Assembly: GCA_009740415.1 (NCBI GenBank)
Contig: WOYE01000009.1
Span: 186,001-250,000 of the forward strand
DNA length: 64,000 nucleotides
Source: Planococcaceae bacterium Storch 2/2-2
Lineage (GTDB): Bacteria > Bacillota > Bacilli > Bacillales_A > Planococcaceae
Direction of reading: 5' to 3'
This document shows positions 1 through 9,509 of this stretch, in pieces. The notes below the pieces were generated by a model that made no database searches, had not been told where the DNA came from, and saw only the letters and a list, made by a program, of their open reading frames with translations. Both the position numbers and the translations under genes were made by a program. The stretch's first letter is position 1, and each line of letters starts with the position of its first letter.

Positions 1-695
1 CTTATCGAACGATTCCTGTTATGCAACGGCTCATCATCGCGCTCATGATGGCGATGGTACTTGCGCCGACAATTCCGCTCGATGAGCCACTCGCTATCGA
101 TGCTACGTACATTATGCTCATATTACGAGAAGTGACGGTTGGATTGTCACTCGGTATTGTGGCGTTTATGATCTTATCGGTCGTTCAAATTGCCGGTGGT
201 TTTATCGATTTCCAAATGGGTTTTGCCATCGCGAACGTCATTGACCCACAAACAGGAGCACAATCTCCATTGATCGGTCAGTTTTTTAATGCGCTCGCAC
301 TGCTGTTGCTTTTATCGTTAGACGGACATCATTTAATGTTAGACGGTCTCTTTTACAGTTATTCATTCATACCGATCGATCAATTGAATCTCGCATTTGG
401 CTCAGCAGCCTTTGGCGAGTGGATCGTGAAGCTGTTTGCACTGCTTTTTGCGACTGCTTTTCAAATGGCAATTCCGATCGTTGCGACGTTATTTCTCGTC
501 GATTTGGCGCTCGGGATTACCGCTCGTACCGTTCCGCAACTTAACATTTTCGTCGTCGGTTTTCCGATCAAAATTACAGTTAGTTTTCTCGTTTTAATTG
601 CGATGATTCCTGTCACTATTTTATTGATGCGTAAGTTGTTTGAATTGATGGCAGTTAGTATGAGAGATCTCATACTCATTCTCGGAGGCGGTTAA
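1..695 (+). CDS. fliR: Flagellar export apparatus protein FliR (5' end cut by window edge)
   Basis: FliR is an inner-membrane component of the flagellar type III export gate, working with FliP, FliQ, FlhA and FlhB. The reading frame is open from base 3, so the ATG at 21 is probably internal: the codons before it read YRTIPV, which fits the FliR N-terminal region, and the visible 230 or so residues are shorter than the roughly 260 usual for the family. The protein is strongly hydrophobic with several membrane segments. It contains GGFIDFQMGF and the C-terminal IMRKLFEL-type tail region typical of FliR. It is followed one base later by flhB, as in Bacillus fla/che operons. The missing N-terminus lies outside the window. 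Confidence 0.93.
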   Translation, partial: YRTIPVMQRLIIALMMAMVLAPTIPLDEPLAIDATYIMLILREVTVGLSLGIVAFMILSVVQIAGGFIDFQMGFAIANVIDPQTGAQSPLIGQFFNALALLLLLSLDGHHLMLDGLFYSYSFIPIDQLNLAFGSAAFGEWIVKLFALLFATAFQMAIPIVATLFLVDLALGITARTVPQLNIFVVGFPIKITVSFLVLIAMIPVTILLMRKLFELMAVSMRDLILILGGG

Positions 696-696
696 T

Positions 697-1779
697 ATGT
701 ACGTACGATTGGATCTGCAATTTTTCGCAGGTGAAAAAACAGAAAAAGCGACGCCTAAAAAGAGAGAAGATTCACGAAAAAAAGGTCAAGTTTTAAAAAG
801 TCAAGACGTGACGAGTGCGCTCGTCATCCTTTCTGTATTTTTATTTTTATTTTTTGGCGCTAGTTTCATGCGAGATCGTTTTTTTAATTTCTTCACGTAT
901 TCTTTTACAGAACTCGTGCCGATGGGGCAAGTCGATGCGGAGAGTGTCATGCTCATCTTCATTCAAGTGCTCACTCAAATGGCGATTATTTTATTGCCGA
1001 TCTTTGCGGTGTCCGTCATTGCGAGCATCGGTAGTAATTTGATGCAATTCGGCTTTCTATTTACGACGGAGTCGATGAAGTTTGATTTAAAAAAGATCGA
1101 CCCGATTAAAGGGATCAAGCGGATCGTTTCGGTTCGAGCGATCGTCGAGTTAATGAAATCGTTATTAAAAATTTCGTTTATCGGCTCGGTTACCGCCTTT
1201 ATCGTATCGGCGAATTTGGAAAAAGTGTTAGGACTCGCTTTCAAGACGCCGGCTGAAACGTTAATCGTCGTCGGTCAACTAGTCGCTTTAATGGGTATTG
1301 TCGCGGCATTCGTCTTACTTTTCATTTCGATTTTAGATTATTTTTATCAAAAGTACGATTATGAAAAAAACTTACGAATGTCGAAGCAAGATATAAAAGA
1401 TGAATATAAAAATATGGAAGGGGATCCGCTCATTAAGTCGCGGATCAAACAGACGCAACGAGAAATGGCGATGCGTCGGATGATGTCGGAAGTGCCAGAT
1501 GCGGACGTCGTCATTACGAACCCGACTCATTACGCCATCGCGTTAAAATACGATGACGGAGAGATGGATGCACCGATCGTCGTTGCGAAAGGAGTCGACT
1601 TCGTCGCTCAAAAAATTAAATACATCGCGAAAGAACACGACGTCGTAATGGTTGAAAATCGACCGCTCGCTCGTGCGATGTACGATGAAGTTGAAATTGG
1701 CGATGTTGTGCCGGAACAGTTTTTCAAAGCAGTTGCGGAAGTGCTCGCTTACGTCTATCGATTGAAGCGAAAAATTTAA
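697..1779 (+). CDS. flhB: Flagellar export switch protein FlhB
   Basis: FlhB is the substrate-specificity switch of the flagellar type III secretion gate. The N-terminal half carries four hydrophobic segments. The cytoplasmic C-terminal half contains the self-cleavage motif NPTH at about residues 275-278, where FlhB proteins cut between Asn and Pro to change from rod/hook to filament export. The basic N-terminus (EKTEKATPKKREDSRKKGQV) is the family signature. A GGAGG-type ribosome site lies in the end of fliR, and the gene starts one base after the fliR stop, so the two are very likely translationally coupled. Length (360 aa) matches the Bacillus homologue. Regulation is expected to be that of the long fla/che operon. 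Confidence 0.97.
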   Translation: MYVRLDLQFFAGEKTEKATPKKREDSRKKGQVLKSQDVTSALVILSVFLFLFFGASFMRDRFFNFFTYSFTELVPMGQVDAESVMLIFIQVLTQMAIILLPIFAVSVIASIGSNLMQFGFLFTTESMKFDLKKIDPIKGIKRIVSVRAIVELMKSLLKISFIGSVTAFIVSANLEKVLGLAFKTPAETLIVVGQLVALMGIVAAFVLLFISILDYFYQKYDYEKNLRMSKQDIKDEYKNMEGDPLIKSRIKQTQREMAMRRMMSEVPDADVVITNPTHYAIALKYDDGEMDAPIVVAKGVDFVAQKIKYIAKEHDVVMVENRPLARAMYDEVEIGDVVPEQFFKAVAEVLAYVYRLKRKI

Positions 1780-1809
1780 CGATGAAAGAAAGAGAAAAGA
1801 GGGGATGGC

Positions 1810-3843
1810 ATGCAATTTAAAGATATCGGGGTACTTGCGTCGGTCATAATGATCGTCGCTATGCTTGTCATTCCGTTACCGTCATGGCTATTAAGCTTTT
1901 TAATTATTATTAACATTACGCTAGGATTGCTCGTCTTATTGACAGCGATGAACATGAGAGAAGCGTTGGAATTTTCTGTCTTTCCTTCCCTCTTATTGTT
2001 ATTGACGTTGTTTCGACTCGGATTGAACGTGTCGACGACTCGGGCGATTTTAACGCGCGGAGAAGCAGGGGGCGTCGTCGATACGTTCGGGACGTTCGTT
2101 ACAGGCGGTAACGTCGTCGTCGGTCTCGTCGTCTTCGTCATTTTAATCATCATTCAGTTTATCGTTATTACGAAAGGGTCGGAACGTGTTTCGGAAGTAT
2201 CAGCACGTTTCACACTCGATGCGATGCCAGGGAAGCAAATGAGTATCGATGCGGATTTAAACGCTGGAATGATTTCAGAAGTAGAAGCTCGTGAGCGACG
2301 TGAAAAAGTAAGTAATGAAGCTGACTTTTACGGTGCGATGGACGGTGCGACGAAGTTCGTTAAAGGAGATGCGATCGCAGGTATTATTATCGTCATCATT
2401 AACTTACTCGTCGGAATGATCATCGGAGTCGTTCAAATGGATTTAACATTTGCCGAAGCGGCTGCTCGATTTTCACGATTAACCGTCGGTGACGGAATCG
2501 TATCTCAAATACCGGCACTGCTCATTTCAACAGGAACGGGGATCGTCGTCACACGTACCGCTTCTGAAGGAAACTTAGGAACCGATATTACGTCACAGCT
2601 TTTCGGTCAACCGAAGTTGTTATACGTTGCGGCGACGACGATTTTTTTACTCGGACTCGTCACGCCGATCAGTAACTTATTGACGATTCCGATTGCGGCT
2701 GCGATGGCAGCTGGAGCTGTTTCGATGAATCGTGTCGAAGAAGAAGATGAAGAAGAGTTGCTTGAAATGGAAGAGGAAGAAGAAGAGGACGAAATGCGCA
2801 GTCCTGAAAACGTCATCAACTTACTAAGCGTCGATCCGATCGAGTTCGAGTTCGGTTACGGGTTGATTCCTCTCGTCGATGCCGATCAAGGAGGCGATTT
2901 GCTCGACCGAGTCGTCATGATTCGAAGACAGCTCGCCTTAGAATTAGGTCTCGTCATTCCAGTCGTTCGGATTCGGGACAACATTCAACTGCAACCGAAC
3001 GAATACCGTATTAAAGTAAAAGGAAATGAAATGGCGCGTGGCGAATTGTTACTTGACCATTATTTAGCGATGAGCCCCGGTGGGGACGATACGATCGAAG
3101 GAATCGATACGGTAGAACCGTCATTCGGTTTGCCCGCTAAATGGATTACAGAAGAAACGAAAGAAGACGCTGAAATTTTAGGGTATACCGTCGTCGATCC
3201 ACCGAGCGTCGTCTCGACCCACTTGACCGAAGTGATCCGAGCGAATGCAGCTGACTTGCTCGGTCGTCAAGAGACGAAGCAACTCGTCGATCACATTCAA
3301 GAGTCGAACCCAATTTTAGTCGATGAATTAACACCGACTCCGTTAGCAATCGGTGAAATTCAAAAAGTGTTAGCGAAATTACTAGCAGAAAAAGTATCGA
3401 TTCGAAACTTACCTGTTATTTTTGAAACGCTCGCTGACTATTCCAAATATACTTCTGACGTCGATTTACTCGCGGAATATGTACGACAAGCGCTCGCTCG
3501 ACAAATTACGATGCAATATGCACCTGCCGATCAGTCGGCATTGAAAGTACTCACTGTATCGGGTGCTGTTGAGAAAGTGATTGCTGACAACATTCAGCAA
3601 ACTGAACAAGGAAATTATTTATCGCTCAATCCTGAAACGTCTCAACAAATTTTAGAGACGATCGCTCAAGAAATTGAGCGAATTGCTCTCATGGATCAAA
3701 CGCCAGTCATTTTATGTTCACCGGCGATCCGTATGTATTTGAGACAAATTACCGAGCGCTATTTCCCACAAATTCCGATCTTATCTTATAATGAGTTAGA
3801 AGCATCAATTGAAGTACAAAGTGTCGGGGTGGTGGATATTTGA
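1810..3843 (+). CDS. flhA: Flagellar export gate protein FlhA
   Basis: FlhA is the largest export-gate subunit: an N-terminal membrane half of about eight helices, then a cytoplasmic domain that docks chaperone-substrate complexes. Visible family signatures include FRLGLNVSTTR near residue 75 and the conserved cytoplasmic loop with RFTLDAMPGKQMSIDADL. A run of acidic residues (about residues 309-330) forms the linker between the membrane half and the cytoplasmic domain. The 677-aa length is normal. The start ATG follows an AGAGGGGAT ribosome site. The stop codon TGA overlaps the flhF start ATG (ATGA arrangement), indicating coupled translation. Confidence 0.97.
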   Translation: MQFKDIGVLASVIMIVAMLVIPLPSWLLSFLIIINITLGLLVLLTAMNMREALEFSVFPSLLLLLTLFRLGLNVSTTRAILTRGEAGGVVDTFGTFVTGGNVVVGLVVFVILIIIQFIVITKGSERVSEVSARFTLDAMPGKQMSIDADLNAGMISEVEARERREKVSNEADFYGAMDGATKFVKGDAIAGIIIVIINLLVGMIIGVVQMDLTFAEAAARFSRLTVGDGIVSQIPALLISTGTGIVVTRTASEGNLGTDITSQLFGQPKLLYVAATTIFLLGLVTPISNLLTIPIAAAMAAGAVSMNRVEEEDEEELLEMEEEEEEDEMRSPENVINLLSVDPIEFEFGYGLIPLVDADQGGDLLDRVVMIRRQLALELGLVIPVVRIRDNIQLQPNEYRIKVKGNEMARGELLLDHYLAMSPGGDDTIEGIDTVEPSFGLPAKWITEETKEDAEILGYTVVDPPSVVSTHLTEVIRANAADLLGRQETKQLVDHIQESNPILVDELTPTPLAIGEIQKVLAKLLAEKVSIRNLPVIFETLADYSKYTSDVDLLAEYVRQALARQITMQYAPADQSALKVLTVSGAVEKVIADNIQQTEQGNYLSLNPETSQQILETIAQEIERIALMDQTPVILCSPAIRMYLRQITERYFPQIPILSYNELEASIEVQSVGVVDI

Positions 3844-4955
3844 TGAAAATGAAAACGTTTATAGCAGATACGATGGTAGAAGCTGTTGATCAAATGAAAC
3901 AAGAACTAGGGGAGGATGCCTACGTGATCGAGTCTGAAATGATTCGTACGGGAGGTTTCCTCGGCATGTTTCAAAAAAATAGAGTAAAAATAGTCGCCGG
4001 TCTCGATGATGTTGCTCATCGACCGGCGTCCTCTCGTTCCGCATCAACTTTTTCACAAGAAAATGAAGTCGTCGTCGAACGACTCACTTCAGAAGTGAGC
4101 GAAATGAAGAAGATGATCGAGACGATGCACGTTCATGAGAAGCGGAGCAAGTATCCGGACGTATTACATAGTCAATACGAGTCGTTGCGTTCACGAGGAT
4201 TTTCAGACGAGCTGGCAGGCGTCGTATGCGATGCCGTATACGGGCTCATTAAACGGCGAGATGTGATCGAAGACTACGAAGTCGTAGAGCTCATCGGAGA
4301 GCAACTATTTATGCGCTACGAACATTTACCGTTCGGTAACGTATCGGAAGAGAAAAAGTACATTCAAGTCGTCGGACCGACTGGAGTCGGAAAAACGACG
4401 ACGCTCGCTAAAATCGCTGCGCGATTCGTCTTAGAAAAAAAGAAAAAAGTTGCGTTTATGACGACGGATACGTATCGGATCGGTGCGATTGAGCAACTGA
4501 AAACGTACGCTCACCTTTTACAAGCACCGGTGCACGTCATTTATTCGAAAGAAGATTTTTTACGAGCGAAGGAAGCGCTCGCCTCTTACGATCACGTCTT
4601 CATCGATACCGCTGGACGAAATTATAGGAACAAGCAGTACGTAGAAGAGCTTGTACAATTGATCGAGCGAGATGAAGAACTCGTCACGTACGGCGTCGTT
4701 TCTTTAACAGGAAAAATAGAAGATATCGAAGCGGCGGTCGATGCATTAAAACCGCTCCAATTAAAACAATTTGTATTGACGAAACTAGACGAAACGCTTT
4801 CTTACGGAACGATTTTTCATTTGCTCGATACGTATGAAAAAGGAATTGTCTATTGTACGGACGGCCAAGAAGTTCCAGAAGATCTATATGAACCGACTTT
4901 AAACGAGTTGATCCATTTAGCAATCGGAAGCGAAGTGAAAGCGGATGAATCATAA
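3843..4955 (+). CDS. flhF: Flagellar SRP-like GTPase FlhF
   Basis: FlhF is an SRP-family GTPase that sets flagellar position and number with its partner FlhG. The G domain shows the P-loop GPTGVGKTTTLAKIA near residue 178, the DTYRIGAIEQLK motif and the FIDTAGRN switch region; an N-terminal B domain of about 120 residues with a variable, charged part precedes it. I chose the ATG overlapping the flhA stop (TGATG) over a TTG one codon upstream, since GGGGTGGTGG lies at a good distance. The 3' end overlaps flhG by 11 bp. The 370-aa length agrees with Bacillus FlhF. Confidence 0.96.
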   Translation: MKMKTFIADTMVEAVDQMKQELGEDAYVIESEMIRTGGFLGMFQKNRVKIVAGLDDVAHRPASSRSASTFSQENEVVVERLTSEVSEMKKMIETMHVHEKRSKYPDVLHSQYESLRSRGFSDELAGVVCDAVYGLIKRRDVIEDYEVVELIGEQLFMRYEHLPFGNVSEEKKYIQVVGPTGVGKTTTLAKIAARFVLEKKKKVAFMTTDTYRIGAIEQLKTYAHLLQAPVHVIYSKEDFLRAKEALASYDHVFIDTAGRNYRNKQYVEELVQLIERDEELVTYGVVSLTGKIEDIEAAVDALKPLQLKQFVLTKLDETLSYGTIFHLLDTYEKGIVYCTDGQEVPEDLYEPTLNELIHLAIGSEVKADES

Positions 4956-5841
4956 CGATCAAGCTTCTCGTCTACGCGAACGGGTTGAAGCGATTCGTCA
5001 AGAGAAACGGAAAGAGCAAATCAAAACGTCCTCTTGTCGTTCCGTTGCGATCGTTAGCGGAAAAGGCGGTGTCGGGAAGTCGAATATCGCAACGAACTTC
5101 GCGATTCAATTAGCTCGACACGGCGAACGGGTGCTCCTCGTCGATTTAGATTTAGGAATGGGGAACGTTCACATTTTATTAGGTGAGCGTCCGACGTACC
5201 ATTTGAACGATTATTTAGAACGAGCGATCCCATATGAGCAAGTGAAGATGCCTTATTTCGAACGACTCGATTACATTTCAGGAGGCTCCACGTTACAGAC
5301 GATCTTCGCTTGGGATGATGATAAAATGGATCGTTTGTTTCGATTGTTTGAACGAGCTTCGGCTGAGTACGATACGATTTTATTCGATATGGGAGCAGGT
5401 ATTTCTCAAGAGACGATCGCTCTCATCCGATCGGTCGATGATGTGATCGTCGTAGCGACGCCAGAACCGACTTCTATTACCGATGCGTATTCAATGATGA
5501 AATATATTATATTACAATCACCTGAACAACCCGTTCATTTGATTTCAAATCGAACTCCTTCAGGGGAGCCGGAACGGACAGGAAAGCGATTGCAAGAGAC
5601 GGTGCGACAATTTTTAAAGAAAGAAGTGACCGTGCTCGGCTCTTTAGAAGAGTCTACTTTCGTTCAACGAGCAGTCATTGAACAACAGCCTTTTTCCATT
5701 CGGTTCCCGAATGAGCAAGTGGCACAACAAATGGAACAGATCGCAAAAAAATGGCTCGGATTAGAAAGTGATACGAAAGAGAATGGAAAACCGAGAAAAA
5801 ATTGGCTGGAACAGTTTCGGACGTTTTGGAGAGGAGGGTAA
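4945..5841 (+). CDS. flhG: MinD-like ATPase FlhG (YlxH), flagellar number control
   Basis: FlhG is a ParA/MinD-type ATPase that stimulates the FlhF GTPase and limits flagellar assembly. The N-terminus contains DQASRLRE, a match to the DQAxxLR activating helix that FlhG uses to stimulate FlhF. The deviant Walker A SGKGGVGKSN follows at about residue 34, and later LVDLDLGMGN and the DMGAG switch are visible. A C-terminal amphipathic stretch ending in WLEQFRTFW is compatible with the MinD-like membrane-targeting helix. The gene overlaps flhF by 11 bp and is followed closely by cheB, the same order as in B. subtilis. Confidence 0.95.
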   Translation: MNHNDQASRLRERVEAIRQEKRKEQIKTSSCRSVAIVSGKGGVGKSNIATNFAIQLARHGERVLLVDLDLGMGNVHILLGERPTYHLNDYLERAIPYEQVKMPYFERLDYISGGSTLQTIFAWDDDKMDRLFRLFERASAEYDTILFDMGAGISQETIALIRSVDDVIVVATPEPTSITDAYSMMKYIILQSPEQPVHLISNRTPSGEPERTGKRLQETVRQFLKKEVTVLGSLEESTFVQRAVIEQQPFSIRFPNEQVAQQMEQIAKKWLGLESDTKENGKPRKNWLEQFRTFWRGG

Positions 5842-5846
5842 GTGGA

Positions 5847-6953
5847 GTGAGCAAACGAAAAGTTCGAGTGCTCGTCGTCGATGATTCAGCATTTATGCGG
5901 ACGATGATCACAGATTTATTAACAGCGAGTGGAGAAATCGAAGTAGTAGGGGTTGCGCGAAATGGAATTGAAGCGTTGGAGCGAGTTCGTGTCCTCCGTC
6001 CGGACGTCGTTACATTAGACGTTGAAATGCCGAAAATGGACGGTTTGGAAACGCTCGAGCATTTAATGCGAGATCACCCGACACCTGTCGTCATGTTGTC
6101 GAGTGTAACGAAAGATGCGACAGAAAGTACGTTGCAAGCGATGGAACGAGGTGCTGTCGATTTCGTTACGAAACCAGGCGGAACGATTTCACTTCATTTG
6201 AAAACAGTGGAATGTGAACTCATTGAAAAAGTGAAAGAAGCAGCGAAGGTTCAAATGTCCTGCTTAACCTCTTCGAATAAAGGAGTCCGACGTTCTGTCC
6301 CTCGGAGTATCGATCCACTTGCACGAAAAAAGATGATTAAAGTATCACAAAACAATAATTTTTCGAAAAGAAGTAAGACTTTTGTTATAATAGGTACATC
6401 GACAGGTGGTCCAAGAGCACTTCAGGAAGTGTTGACGAATTTACCAGCTGAACTAGGTGCTCCACTGTTGATCGTTCAGCATATGCCACCAGGCTTTACG
6501 AAATCGCTCGCTCAACGTCTTGACAAAATGTGTGCGATTCGTGTCAAGGAAGCAGAAGATGGCGAGACGATTCAAAATAACGTCGCATACATCGCGCCAG
6601 GCGAAGCGCATTTGAAGTTTAAAAGGTTCGGCTCGACGTATACGATCCAGTTAGACGATCGAGAGCCACCCCGAAAAGCGCATCGTCCAGCCGTTGACGT
6701 CTTGTTAGAAAGCGCAGCGAGTGAACGGAGTTTACAATACATTACAGTCATCATGACCGGTATGGGGAATGATGGAACAGAAGGTGTCAAAACATTGAAA
6801 CGGCAAAACGAACGGACCCATGTCATTGCTGAATCGGAAAAAACGGCAGTTATTTACGGCATGCCGAAAGCAATCGTCGAAGCGGGACTTGCGGAAGAAG
6901 TGAAAGATTTGCCTGACATTGCTCCGAGCATCGTGGAGATGTTACGACCGTAG
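5847..6953 (+). CDS. cheB: Chemotaxis response regulator protein-glutamate methylesterase CheB
   Basis: CheB removes methyl groups from (and deamidates) chemoreceptors after phosphorylation by CheA, giving adaptation. The N-terminal receiver domain has the acidic VVDDSA pocket and the phosphoacceptor Asp in TLDVEMPKMDG. The C-terminal methylesterase domain shows the serine motif GTSTGGPRALQ, the histidine in VQHMPPGFT and the aspartate in GMGNDGTEG, completing the catalytic triad. The frame stays open upstream into flhG, but the GTG at 5847 follows GAGGAGGG at a proper distance and gives the expected N-terminus, for 368 residues. It lies in the fla/che operon, 11 bp before cheA. Confidence 0.96.
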   Translation: MSKRKVRVLVVDDSAFMRTMITDLLTASGEIEVVGVARNGIEALERVRVLRPDVVTLDVEMPKMDGLETLEHLMRDHPTPVVMLSSVTKDATESTLQAMERGAVDFVTKPGGTISLHLKTVECELIEKVKEAAKVQMSCLTSSNKGVRRSVPRSIDPLARKKMIKVSQNNNFSKRSKTFVIIGTSTGGPRALQEVLTNLPAELGAPLLIVQHMPPGFTKSLAQRLDKMCAIRVKEAEDGETIQNNVAYIAPGEAHLKFKRFGSTYTIQLDDREPPRKAHRPAVDVLLESAASERSLQYITVIMTGMGNDGTEGVKTLKRQNERTHVIAESEKTAVIYGMPKAIVEAGLAEEVKDLPDIAPSIVEMLRP

Positions 6954-6964
6954 GAGGTATAAAA

Positions 6965-9022
6965 ATGGATACGAGCCAATATTTAGACATGTTTCTCGAT
7001 GAAAGTAGAGAACATTTACAAGCGTGTACAGAACATTTGTTAGAGCTAGAAAAAAACCCGGAAGATTTAGCACTCGTCAATGAAGTATTCCGCGCAGCGC
7101 ATACGTTAAAAGGGATGTCTGCAACGATGGGGTACGAAGATATCGCAGATTTAACGCATAAAATGGAAAACGTCTTAGATGCGATTCGAAACGAACAAAT
7201 CGTCGTGACGACTGAAATTTTAGACGTCGTTTTTGAGGCGGTCGACGATTTAGAAGAAATGGTAGGAGACATTGAACGTGGCGGTACCGGACAAATGGAC
7301 GTTTCATCACTAGTAGAAACGTTAAACCGTTTAGCGTCAGGAGACGTCGCTGCAGCGCTTGATGAAGAAGAGCCATCATCAGGAGAAGTAAGCACTTCTG
7401 AAGACTCACCGTATGATCAATTTGAACAGACCGTTCTTCTTCAGTCGATCGAGCAAGGATATACAGTATACGAAGTAGAAGTGACGTTGCGAGACGATTG
7501 TGTGTTGAAAGCCGCACGTGTCTTCATGTTATTCGAAATTTTTGAAAAAGTAGGAGAAGTCATCTCTTCAAACCCTCCAGCTGAACAGTTAGAAAGTGAG
7601 GAATTCGATACGACATTCCGCGTGACGCTCGTTTCAACAGAGGAAGATCCACATTTGAAAGAAAAAGCGATGAAAGTGTCGGAAGTCGAAGAAGTTCATG
7701 TGACGACACTGACAAGAGAAGCGGTAAAAGGGACGCAAGAGAGCGCTAGAAGCGAAGAACGTTCGACGGAAGACGAAACTAAGGAAGAACGAACGGAAGA
7801 GCAAGTGTCGGATACGCCTCAACCGAAAAAAGAAGAAAAGAAGAAAACACCGAAGCGTCGACCGGCGCAAGGTAGTAAAACGATCCGCGTCAATATCGAT
7901 CGTCTCGACGTGCTCATGAACTTGTTCGAAGAGCTCGTTATCGATCGTGGTCGACTCCAGTCGATTGCCGGTGAGTTGCACAACCCTGAGTTGAATGAAA
8001 CGGTCGAGCGTATGACACGCGTGTCAGGCGATCTTCAAAATATTATTTTAAATATGCGAATGGTACCTGTTGAGACCGTATTTAACCGATTTCCGAAGAT
8101 GGTTCGACAAGTCGCACGTGAACTCGATAAAAAGGTCGACCTTGAAATTATCGGGGCGGAGACCGAACTCGACCGAACGGTTATTGACGAAATTGGCGAT
8201 CCACTCGTTCACTTAATTCGTAATGCGCTCGACCACGGAATTGAAACGCCGGAAGAGCGTCTTGCAAAAGGAAAGCCTGAAACAGGAACGATTACGTTAC
8301 GGGCTTACCATTCAGGTAATCACGTCTTCATTGAGTTAGAAGATGATGGTGCTGGAGTGAACCGTAAAAAAGTACTCGGAAAAGCGATTGAACGCGGTCT
8401 CGTGAGCGAAGAAGCGGCCGAAACGTTAACCGATAAACAAGTGGCCGAGCTCATTTTAGCTTCAGGATTTTCGACCGCTGACCAAGTGACAGACGTATCC
8501 GGCCGTGGCGTCGGTTTAGACGTCGTTAAAAATACGATCGAAGGATTGGGCGGGTATATTTCAATCGATTCGATCGAAGGGAAAGGGTCTCTTTTCCAAG
8601 TCCAATTGCCACTGACGTTGTCGATCATTTCGGTGATGCTCGTAGAATTGGATAAAGAAATTTATGCGATTCCGTTGTCATCGATCATTGAGACCGCGAT
8701 TATCGATTCTTCAGAAGTGTTGAATGCGCATAACCAAAAAGTGATTGATTTCCGTGGGAACATCGTTCCGCTCGTCTACTTAAAAGAAATTTTTGAAATG
8801 ACGGAAGGGGAAGAGGAGACATCCGACTTCCAATCGATCGTCATCGTACGAAAAGGTGAAAAGTTAGCTGGTCTCGTTGTCGACTCGTTCATCGGGCAAC
8901 AAGAAATCGTATTGAAGTCACTCGGCAACTATTTACAAAACGTATTTGCGATATCTGGCGCAACGATTTTAGGAAACGGCCAAGTCGCATTGATCGTCGA
9001 GTGTAACTCGTTAATTAAATAA
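6965..9022 (+). CDS. cheA: Chemotaxis sensor histidine kinase CheA
   Basis: CheA autophosphorylates in response to receptor signalling and passes phosphate to CheY and CheB. The HPt domain (P1) carries the phosphorylated His46 in AAHTLKGMSATMG. A P2-like region (about 165-245) and a long acidic/lysine-rich linker follow. The P3 dimerisation helices contain DVLMNLFEELVIDRGRL. The P4 ATPase has the N box (HLIRNALDHGIE), DDGAGV and GRGVGLDVV motifs, and a CheW-like P5 domain closes the protein. At 685 aa it is close to the B. subtilis length. An AGGAGG site stands just before the ATG. cheY is not in this window and is presumably upstream of fliR. Confidence 0.97.
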   Translation: MDTSQYLDMFLDESREHLQACTEHLLELEKNPEDLALVNEVFRAAHTLKGMSATMGYEDIADLTHKMENVLDAIRNEQIVVTTEILDVVFEAVDDLEEMVGDIERGGTGQMDVSSLVETLNRLASGDVAAALDEEEPSSGEVSTSEDSPYDQFEQTVLLQSIEQGYTVYEVEVTLRDDCVLKAARVFMLFEIFEKVGEVISSNPPAEQLESEEFDTTFRVTLVSTEEDPHLKEKAMKVSEVEEVHVTTLTREAVKGTQESARSEERSTEDETKEERTEEQVSDTPQPKKEEKKKTPKRRPAQGSKTIRVNIDRLDVLMNLFEELVIDRGRLQSIAGELHNPELNETVERMTRVSGDLQNIILNMRMVPVETVFNRFPKMVRQVARELDKKVDLEIIGAETELDRTVIDEIGDPLVHLIRNALDHGIETPEERLAKGKPETGTITLRAYHSGNHVFIELEDDGAGVNRKKVLGKAIERGLVSEEAAETLTDKQVAELILASGFSTADQVTDVSGRGVGLDVVKNTIEGLGGYISIDSIEGKGSLFQVQLPLTLSIISVMLVELDKEIYAIPLSSIIETAIIDSSEVLNAHNQKVIDFRGNIVPLVYLKEIFEMTEGEEETSDFQSIVIVRKGEKLAGLVVDSFIGQQEIVLKSLGNYLQNVFAISGATILGNGQVALIVECNSLIK

Positions 9023-9035
9023 AAGGTGAGGAGTG

Positions 9036-9509
9036 ATGACGATGACAGAAGAAATCGTGGAACAAAGAGTGATGAAAGTAATCGTTTTTCAGTTGATGGA
9101 TAAAGAATATGCGATCGGAATTGACGTCGTAACGACGATCGAAAAAGTGCTGTCGATTACGCGCGTACCGAATACACCGAGTCACGTTCGCGGGGTCATT
9201 AACTTGCGCGGTGTCATTACGCCAATCGTAGACCTTCGAACACGTTTCGGTTTGGAGCCTCGTCCGCTAGACGATGAAACACGAATTATTATCGTTTCGA
9301 TGGAAGACTTCGATGTCGGTCTTGTCGTCGATGCAGCGAATGACGTCATTGATATCCCCGAAGATGCGATCGAGCCGCAACCCGAAGTCGTCGGAACGGT
9401 GGAGTCGGAGTTTATTTCGGGAGTCGCTAAAGTCGGTCGTCGTTTATTCGTTTTGTTAAATTTAGAAAAGGTGTTACAACCGGTGAAACGAGTGTCAACG
9501 GATGACTAA
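9036..9509 (+). CDS. cheW: Chemotaxis coupling protein CheW
   Basis: CheW links chemoreceptors to the CheA kinase in signalling arrays. The whole protein is one CheW domain of two five-stranded barrels, with VRGVINLRGVITPIVDLR as the clearest family signature. Three close starts are possible (GTG 9033, ATG 9036, ATG 9042). The purine-rich AAGGTGAGGAG region serves both ATGs, and 9042 gives the ideal spacing from GGAG, so the true start could be six bases downstream. The gene follows cheA by about a dozen bases and overlaps cheC by 8 bp, fitting coupled expression within the operon. Confidence 0.95.
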   Translation: MTMTEEIVEQRVMKVIVFQLMDKEYAIGIDVVTTIEKVLSITRVPNTPSHVRGVINLRGVITPIVDLRTRFGLEPRPLDDETRIIIVSMEDFDVGLVVDAANDVIDIPEDAIEPQPEVVGTVESEFISGVAKVGRRLFVLLNLEKVLQPVKRVSTDD